Below, piece after piece: positions 56,949 through 64,000 of a DNA stretch of 64,000 nt. The translations under genes were made by a program, and so were the position numbers. Source of the DNA: Symbiodinium natans (Eukaryota > Sar > Dinophyceae > Suessiales > Symbiodiniaceae); assembly GCA_905221605.1 (NCBI GenBank), contig CAJNDS010000261.1:120740-184739 (forward strand). Reading direction: 5' to 3'. Below the pieces are notes generated by a model, which saw only the letters and a program-made list of their open reading frames with translations, ran no database searches and was not told where the DNA came from. The number at the start of each line of letters is the position of its first letter. Position 1 is the first letter of the stretch.

Positions 56949-57750
56949 TTGACCCGGGAAACTGGGTCCCCTTTTCCGGGGGGGGGAAGACGAAATTCGA
57001 AGACGAAATTTGAAGACGAAATTCGGCCCAGCCGAAATTAGGCCCTGAAGACGAAATTCGGCACTGAAGACGAAAATTCGGCCCCTGAAGCCTAAATTCG
57101 GCCCTGAAGCCTAAATTGGGCCCTTGAAGCCGAAATTCGGCCCGAAGACGAAATTCGGCCCCGAAGGCGAAATTCGGCCGCTGAAGACGAAATTCGGCCC
57201 TGAAGCCGAAAATTCGGCTCCTGAAGACGAAATTCGGCCCGGAAGCCTAAATTCAGCCCTGAAGACGAAATTCGGCCCTGAAGCCGAAATTCGGCTCCTG
57301 AAGACGAAGTTCGGTCCCGAAGACAAAATTCGGCCTGAAGCTTGAATTCGGTTTCGGTCCCCCTTAGGCCTGCATAAAATGGCCCTGAATTTCGTTTTCG
57401 GGGCCGAATTTCGTCTTCAGAGCCGAATTTCGGCTTCAGGGCCGAATTTCGTCTTCAGGGCTGAATTTAGGCTTCCGGGCCGAATTTCGTCTTCAGGAGC
57501 CGAATTTCGGCTTCAGGGCCGAATTTCGTCTTCAGCGGCCGAATTTCGTCTTCGGGGCCGAATTTCGGCTTCAAGGGCCCAATTTAGGCTTCAGGGCCAA
57601 AGTTTAGGCTTCAGGGGCCGAATTTCGTTTTCAGAGCCGAATTTCGTCTCCAGGGCCTAATTTCGGCTGGGCCGAATTTCGTTTTCAAATTTCGTCTTCG
57701 AATTTCGTCTTCGCCCCCCCCGGAAAAGGGGACCCACTTCCCCGGGTCAA
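56949..57750. mobile_element. 802-bp palindromic foldback built of a minisatellite
   Basis: The outer ends are TTGACCCGGG (56949) and CCCGGGTCAA (ending 57750), followed inward by GGTCCCCTTTTCCGG and a G run. Each arm is about 390-400 bases of roughly 18-20 base units of the type GAAGACGAAATTCGGCCCT, with variants GAAGCCGAAATTCGG, GAAGCCTAAATTGGG and GAAGCCTAAATTCAG. The order of variants in the left arm reappears, reverse-complemented, in the right arm, so one arm was copied as an inverted duplicate of the other. The spacer near 57355-57380 is very short. No target-site duplication is obvious. Frames over it with KFGPE or SGPNF repeats are artefacts. Confidence 0.92.
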
Positions 57751-60379
57751 GGTCGTCTCAAGGGGGCATCGTCGCAAGAGGCCTACAACTGCAAGTAGTA
57801 GTCGCAAGGTGTATTGTAGTGAGCATTCGGACAAGCAGCACGCTCGTTTGCCAGCACATTTTCTTCTAGATGGTGTTGTTGGGCCTGCGGCGCAAGCGTT
57901 TCTGGGGCTTGGTTTTGCAAAGCCTTGACCAACTGACAGGTCCAAGTCGCGCTTGTGCAGGTTTCCCTTTTGCGGTCACTCCCACGGACAGAGAGACAAA
58001 CAAACTGACACCATCCTTCCACCCACTCCCACGCAGACAGTTCAACAATCATAAAAACATGCCAGTGGCCAATGCGCAAAGCGCAGGTGCATGATCTCAA
58101 AATCGCCCGAGCCATGTTCCGGGCATCCAGCATGTTTCACATCAGCTCATATGGGCTCTTGACATCTCCGATAATGACGTGGTTGATGTATTCCTTGGGA
58201 TCCCTAGCAGAGAAAACTCTCCTCCAGGAGCATACTCTCCCAAGCTTCAGAGGCGCATTCTTTGGTACGGCGTTTGCTTCACGTTTTTGGCTGCATTTCA
58301 GGGTCGTTGTTGTAGCTGGATAGCATGATCACCCTGACGAGGTCAACTCAGCCAAAGCCCCACAGAGTCCGCGGTCCAGCTTGACAAAGAGCGCAGGTCA
58401 GACATACCTGTTTATGCTCTCCTGCTTTGCGAGCTTTGCCGTCTTCGCCTGTCAGTTCTGTTTCACCTGTCACGAGGCCTCAAGCGTGCTGACGCTGTCA
58501 TGTCCACACCTGTTCGCAAAACAGGCAGGGGAAGAATGGGCAGTTGGTGGAGCGAAGTGCGAAGTGCCTGGAAGGCACTGGTGACACAGCAGAAAAAGCA
58601 GCCACAAGTCCAAGAACCATCGAGCCCAGCAAGGACGTCAGGCGGGCAGCACCTCACAGCGTCTGCACCTGCAGTGCACCCGCACTGAGCCGACTGAGCT
58701 GGAAGCTTGGAAGCTGGCAGGTCAGAGCTGTCCAAAGAAGTCAGCTCGAAGGGCGCTGAGAGCCAAGCCTTCAAGCCCCCTTTGAGACCTCGCAGCCCAC
58801 GGAGTCCGCGGAACAGAATAAGTCCACGAACTACGAGCCCTCGTGCTGAGAGGGGCATTTGCTGGCGACCTTGAGCTCGGTTTTACATGGGCCCCACCTG
58901 TAGGATTTGGAGTGGAGATGTGAGCCACGGCACTTCTGAGTCAAGATGAGAATGACCATGAATAATGACATCGGCATAGGTATGCCATTATGTATTTGAT
59001 GCCCCACCTTGGTTTGACATCGATGCTTGCGTTGCTGCACACGAGTTTGCAGCTGAACGGGATTGTGTGTCCTTGCCATCCTGCGAAAACTTGGAGAAAT
59101 TACGCATAATCCCATGGCTTCCACCCGATTGTGCAGCGAATTGTCAACGCCCCTGACACAATGTCAATGCGCATCATCTCTTGATGCCCTTCTGGTAACG
59201 ACTGCCAACCTTGAAAAGGTTGTGCTAAGAAAAACGGTCCGCGATCTGAGCGCAAGTGGCCTGTCGCAAGCCGGTAGCCTGCTGGAATGTCTTGACCGGA
59301 AGGGCGGTTGTGCGCCTGCAAGCCATTCTGCTCGGAGCCGCTGGAGATCTAAATCTGTTCATGATGTTGCTACTCAAGCTCTCAGCATGCCTCAGCCAGG
59401 GTGTTATGCAGCTTTGTCGAACGAGTGCGGTCCGCACCAAAAAATTATTGTCGCTAGTTGGATGGCAGTCGGCCTGATCGGACGAATATGTTTGAGCCAG
59501 AGGAGCCAGAGAACGGCCCCCAGGTCTGCAAAGTCTGAAGCTGATTACATAAGCTAGCATGTCTTCGATGTTATCTGGTTTGCTCACTTCACTGAGGAGC
59601 GTCAATGACAACAAGATGTGGTACTCGCAGCTGATAGGCACGGTGCACGTTGCAGACTAGCATTGTATTGTACAACAGTGCAGATTGCTTGGCTGGTTGT
59701 TTGCATTGCAGCTGCAGCATGGGTTTGCCGAAACGCGAATGTCGTCTGCTCTGCTCCTGACTGCTGGCAGGGCCTTCTTTGCAGGATTTTGGAGAAGACA
59801 AGTGGAGGGCAGCCTTGGACCGAACATGACCGAACTCTTCCGCAAAGCTCACAATGCCAGCCATTTTCCATTTCAAATCCGAGGTCGTGCCGGTTCCGGG
59901 CAACATTCTGTGCTGTCCTCCCTGGCGCTGCACTCACAATGTGCATCAGCAAAGTGTAGAAGACCATCACAGTGAATCCTGCAAGGAATGCGTCCCATGT
60001 CCTGCGCATTAATGCCAATGACCCCGAGCAGCTTCAAATAGAACCTACAGGCGAGGGCTTCGCGAAGCCGAATACTCAGTCGCTGATGCTGCGGCGTTTG
60101 GATGTTTCTGTTTGCAGGCTCTGACTTGGGAGCTGGCACGGGGAAGTGGAAGCCAAAGGCTCAAACGCGGCTCAACAGCCGCCACAGCCGCCGTCTTTTG
60201 ACATGACGTGCCGTCCGTGGGAGCACTCGCGCGCGAGGTCCGGCATTCTTGGGGCTGATGGCTATATCTACTGCCCACCTTGGTGAGCCCTGCCAACGAT
60301 TGTGCAGATATCTGGACACGTTTGCTAGTTTGCGCGCAAGATAGAATCTGTCTTGCATGGAATGCTGCAGCTTCTGCTC
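57751..60379. other. Unassigned with candidate exons
   Basis: Near 58400-58480 a + frame is hydrophobic (LFMLSCFASFAVFACQFCF), followed by Ser/Pro/Arg-rich frames (RPRSPRSPRNRISPRTTSPR at about 58785-58850). A + frame at 59165-59300 reads LVTTANLEKVVLRKTVRD. A minus frame of 138 codons (59602-60018) has a hydrophobic N-terminus. Frames overlap on both strands and I could not choose. Confidence 0.3.
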
Positions 60380-61093
60380 TCAATTCTCAGTTGACGTACG
60401 TTTTTGCGTCACCAAGCCATATAAGCCATGGCCGAGGCACATGTCGGAGGTGTGCATCCGATGTGTTCTGTCATGTTGCGTCAGCGCTCGGGAGGTGATG
60501 GAGGGTGCTGCTGTCGAGACGCTGGGAGTTGCGGCATGCTGCGCAAGCTGCTGCAGCTGCTGCTGTGGAGGCGAGTGTAGTTTGATGTAACGATCTTGTT
60601 CGTGCACGAGTAGCATCTGGGAGGTCGCCCAGAAGAGACGTGTGGACTCTGCTGTGCTGGCTGCAGCCTTGAAGCTTTGGGCTGTGCGGGCTGCTGTGAC
60701 GCCTGCTGCGGGGGAGGCTCCATGCTCTAGCAATAGACTCGGCCACGATTCGGCTATGTCCCCTAATGTCCATCTTGGCAGGTCCGGACAGCCCAGGCAG
60801 GGTGATTCTGCTAGGTTTTCGGCCACATCAGCACAACTGTAGACAAATGGTGGAGCCATGCTGCCAGGTTGTTGCACTTTGGCTTTGGATGCCTGTGGAC
60901 TGCTTGCCTGCTGTGAGCTTCTTGGCTGTGCGGCTTGCACTCCGGCTGCAAAGAAAACTCTTGAGGTCTCTTGAGTGGTCAAGAGTGGACAAGAGCGGTT
61001 CACAGTGACACAGAAGACACCGCTGACTAGGGTCCCTAGATGCCAAGTCGATGCAGGTCTCGGTTGCTGCTGTCCGTGCTGCTTTCGATCCAA
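60380..61093 (-). CDS. Candidate minus-strand Gln-rich ORF, 237 codons
   Basis: Uninterrupted minus-strand frame with Gln/Ser/Ala-rich segments (QPRSSQQASSPQASKAKVQQ; SPPQQQLQQLAQHAATP) around a less biased middle (CLGCPDLPRWTLGDIAESWP). A second minus frame over 60481-60723 is also Gln/Pro-rich (MEPPPQQASQQPAQP), which could mean spliced exons of one low-complexity protein. CAG/CTG-rich DNA readily keeps such frames open, so chance is a real alternative. Confidence 0.3.
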   Translation of the reverse strand: MDRKQHGQQQPRPASTWHLGTLVSGVFCVTVNRSCPLLTTQETSRVFFAAGVQAAQPRSSQQASSPQASKAKVQQPGSMAPPFVYSCADVAENLAESPCLGCPDLPRWTLGDIAESWPSLLLEHGASPAAGVTAARTAQSFKAAASTAESTRLFWATSQMLLVHEQDRYIKLHSPPQQQLQQLAQHAATPSVSTAAPSITSRALTQHDRTHRMHTSDMCLGHGLYGLVTQKRTSTEN

Positions 61094-61539
61094 GAAGGAT
61101 GCTCCGGGAAAAGGTCGAGGTTATGGGATGTTGTTGAATGAGGGCTACAGCGGAGCTCACGGCAGTGTTATGCTAGGCAACCGCTTGGCAATCCTATTAG
61201 GCTTGCGCACATGAATGCACATGTCAGGAACCACAAGTCGTAATGGCACAAGGCCCTGCCATGTATCCTGTAGCTCGGCTGCATCATCAATGACGTCACG
61301 TGTGCTCGCATGGAAAGCGAATGGAAAGCGACCTGGCCATGAGCCTGAGGCAGGCTTCACCCCAGAGCAGATGGCCATGGGGCCTCCTATGATGTATGCG
61401 TGCGGGCCATGGGCACCAAATCGAGCCATCCTTGCAGTCATGTTGCAGTCTTGATCAGGCCACAGCCTCAAAGGATGGGCTATCCTCAACCTGGCTTCCA
61501 GTACTAGGCACTACAGGGCACGACGGGTTCATGGATGGG

Positions 61540-62202
61540 AGAAGAATGCATCGGAGATATGCGAGGAGAAGGCCGGTGAAGCCGGTGAAGCTGGCAGCTG
61601 ACATTGGAAGTCGTTGCAACTTTTGTCGTGTGGACCAGTGGAGAGCAGCTGGAACTGTAAAGCGTGGCGGCTTGGCCAAGGAAATTCGGCCAATGCTGCA
61701 GGTACCCACCACCACTCAATAAATCTGCAAGATTTTGGAGAGCATCGGTCTTTCGAGTGCTCACAGTGTACAGGAAGGGGTTTTGAGCCCCTCGCACTTT
61801 ATCTGGCATTGTACAGGCGCGCCTCAGGCAAGGCCCTTCAACGAGTTGAGCTCGATATCCGCCATCTGCGATCCGTCGCTGTGCAAATGGCCCTGCCTTG
61901 CCAAACCCATGGGGCGTGTGGACATGGATACATATGGATACATACGGTGCAGCTCGTTGAATACATTTTGTGCCAGGTTCGCTTCGCAAGTCCTGCGAAT
62001 TGACCCACATGCCAGCATCTGAGCCATCTTTGGACAAATGGCAGAATTCCAGACCGGCTGTTACCCGTAGCAGCCGTAGCATCCTGCTTTATGTAGCTTT
62101 CCAAGCTTCTTTCAGGTGGGGACATCGGAGCTCATCGGCCCCGAGTTTACAATGCCGGATCCCATCAAGCTGGCGCAGGAGACATGTGAGCACCGACGGC
62201 AA
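61540..62202 (+). CDS. Candidate exons of an unknown gene
   Basis: Exon about 61550-61700 reads RRRPVKPVKLAADIGSRCNF and CRVDQWRAAGTVKRGG, then LAKEIRPMLQ before a GTACCC donor. Exon 62116-62202 starts after TTTCAG, phase 0, reads VGTSELIGPEFTMPDPIKLA and QETCEHRRQ, and ends at GTATTG. A further acidic stretch at about 62276-62370 (CPKDLGDSIGDGDGDLSDEH) may follow. Coding character is good, the family unknown; the two exons may not belong together. Confidence 0.4.
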
Positions 62203-62370
62203 GTATTGACTCCATTTTGCATCATTTTGCGTTATTGTGCACTTGTGGGCGACAGCTGCAGGTGGCCCTTACTGCAATCAAGTGTACTTCCATGTACTTC
62301 CGCTGCCCGAAGGATCTTGGCGACAGCATCGGGGATGGTGATGGAGACCTGAGTGATGAACACTGGGGCT

Positions 62371-64000
62371 ATGCGCCAAGCTGGCGGTTACAGCTTTCAA
62401 TTCGCTCAGTGTTGCACAAGCATGTCTTGGCTGACTGAAGGGAAATGGATGGATGGGACTTTGGCAAGCAATGGCTGCCTGTACTGTCAGCCTTGGCTCT
62501 TCACCCGGAGTCCGCTGTGCTCAAGCAAACGCAGCAGTGCCGCATCCCATTCGTGACTCGCGAGGTGCGCAAATCGTGTTCTCAAGATCGACACTCGAGT
62601 CGGATCTGTAGAACTCATAGGCTCGGACCTCAGCAGCTCGGGTTCCGAGAGGCAAATGAGGCAAGCAACCTGAGACAAAGTGAGGAAAACCCCCCTGACA
62701 TCTGAGGCCCTGACCTCGGTTGGGCTCCAGACAAGTACCGTGCTGCTGTGGTGGGAAGTGATGGAGTTGCTCGTCTCCAACAAAAGGAAGTGCAGCACAT
62801 GGCAGAACGGCACGTCCCATAGATACAGAAGGACATATGATGAGATCAACCGAGCTCAGCCTCTGGTGCACCGATCGCTGTTGGAGTTCAGGTCATCTAC
62901 TGTCCGCCCCATTCTGTTCTGAGCTTAGCGTCATTACGCAAGCGGGCACAGGAGTCACCCAAAGCTGCCAAAGCCAGCTCCAAGCAAGCATTGGCGAAAC
63001 TAACAGGTGCGCAAGGCAGAAGACTCACAACTAACGCGCACACACACACACACACTTGGATCGCAATGATGCATGAAAGCGGAAGGCTAGACGGGTGATG
63101 AGAATCGACATCTCGACAGATTTAGTCAGCTTCATTGGTGGCGACCTCAGTACAAGCTGACCGGAACAAAAGTGGAACACACATGCGAGCCAATGATGCC
63201 AACGCGAGCACGAACGTGAATGTTCAGGACCCGATTACGGCACCAAGCCAGGGAAGTCGAGAGCTCAGTTTTTAAACGACAAGTGGACGACAAATGGATC
63301 CGGTGGACTAGAGCAGGTTGGTAGACTAAGCCAGCACTAAGGTGGTGGGCAGGTGCCATGACCTTGGTCAACACCATAATTTGCCCACCACATTCAGCTT
63401 CCCAGGCCGCGTTCCTTGCGCTCTGTAAATGGTTGGACACACATGTCTGCAGCAGGTCCTGCAGATCGATCTGTTTCGACAGATGTGTGCATTGGTGGGA
63501 CGAGAGTTCGGCGATGGTGAGGCCGGATCGCACGGCAGTGGACTGCCCTCTCGTCTTTCAGCGTCGCTTCCGACAAGCGCCTTTTCTGACACTTTTTTTC
63601 AAAAGCCTTCTGCATCTGTAAGCATCTTCTCAGGGCCTCTTTTGTTTGCAGGATGGGCTTTTTCTACCTCCTCTGAAGCCTCTTTAAAGGCTCGAGAAGC
63701 GCCTCTAAGCACGCCTTCTTGGGGACTTTTTGGGCCTGGCGAAGTGAAGGTAGGGGTAGTCTACATTAAGCCCTGAAGCCTTAAAACCCTTTTGCAAAAC
63801 CCAAGCCTGAGCCGGAACTAACGCCGCAAACCACCCGTCAAGGCGAAAGACCCCCAACCCCAATCTAAAGCTTGTTGCCCAAATATTCCTGAAACGCCCT
63901 AAGCCAGGAAAAAACACGACACAGGGTCAACACGCAGGCACAGGTCGCACTTCTACACATTCTGACCACCAACAGCCAAAAGGCAAAGATGCAGATAGCG
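62371..64000. other. Unassigned right end
   Basis: A (CA)n run lies at 63039-63055. Several open frames on both strands (for example 63358-63621 on +) have no motif. Telomere-like words CCCTGAAGCCTTAAAACCC occur at about 63771-63800. Genes here may continue past the window. Confidence 0.4.

Noticed and set aside
57111-57660. ORFs with KFGPE and SGPNFVFR repeats on both strands
   Set aside because: They are products of the palindromic minisatellite, whose units keep some frames open.
1-64000. CRISPR arrays, rRNA, bacterial operons, reverse transcriptase
   Set aside because: No spaced identical repeats with unique spacers, no rRNA core motifs, no Shine-Dalgarno-linked ORF series and no YxDD-containing frame was seen.

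Overview
The window looks like nuclear DNA of a dinoflagellate, most plausibly a Symbiodiniaceae-like alga. Recognisable genes are cut into many short exons (often 30-80 bases) separated by introns that begin with GC, GT or GA and end in AG, usually with G as the first exon base. The telomere-type heptamer is TTTAGGG/CCCTAAA. The DNA is full of poly-G/poly-C tracts, AT microsatellites, CTA repeats and degenerate telomere-like sequence. Every gene I could identify by family runs on the + strand, as in the unidirectional gene arrays known for this group. No bacterial, plastid, CRISPR, rRNA or convincing tRNA features were seen.

Left part (1-23 kb): a small cysteine-rich ORF (2.36 kb), then a P4-type ATPase (lipid flippase) in about 25-30 short exons (3.9-10.7 kb) covering the P, N and membrane C-terminal parts but with no recognisable N-terminal third; a HAD-like protein whose nucleophile aspartate is replaced by glycine (13.9-14.9 kb); a 480-bp element with terminal inverted repeats (15.3 kb); scattered candidate exons; and a SET-domain lysine methyltransferase-like gene with a signal peptide (20.0-21.8 kb).

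Middle (23-33 kb): a repeat-rich block with AT microsatellites, CTA arrays, a 91-bp satellite carrying CCCTAAA, a TTTAGGG array in the opposite orientation and degenerate derivatives; a terminal exon pair at 28.5 kb; then an unusually long intronless coding stretch (30.4-32.7 kb) broken by about five frameshifts, all in the same direction.

Right part (34-64 kb): a complete Rab GTPase in 13 exons giving 215 codons (34.0-37.0 kb), the best-resolved gene here; three dispersed exons or exon pairs sharing an NG-x-Y ... RPVF-K motif (39.3, 43.3, 51.8 kb); a small helical-protein gene (44.1-45.0 kb); an NBR1-like selective-autophagy receptor with two ZZ zinc fingers and an FW domain (46.4-49.2 kb); an AT-rich island (51.1-51.7 kb); a large 802-bp palindromic foldback built of a GAAATTCGGCC-type minisatellite (56.95-57.75 kb); and candidate exons of unknown genes to the end.

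The genes do not form one pathway. Rab, the lipid flippase and the NBR1-like receptor all belong to membrane traffic or autophagy, but I regard that as housekeeping content rather than a functional cluster. Exon boundaries outside the Rab gene are best estimates from family motifs and splice-site logic.
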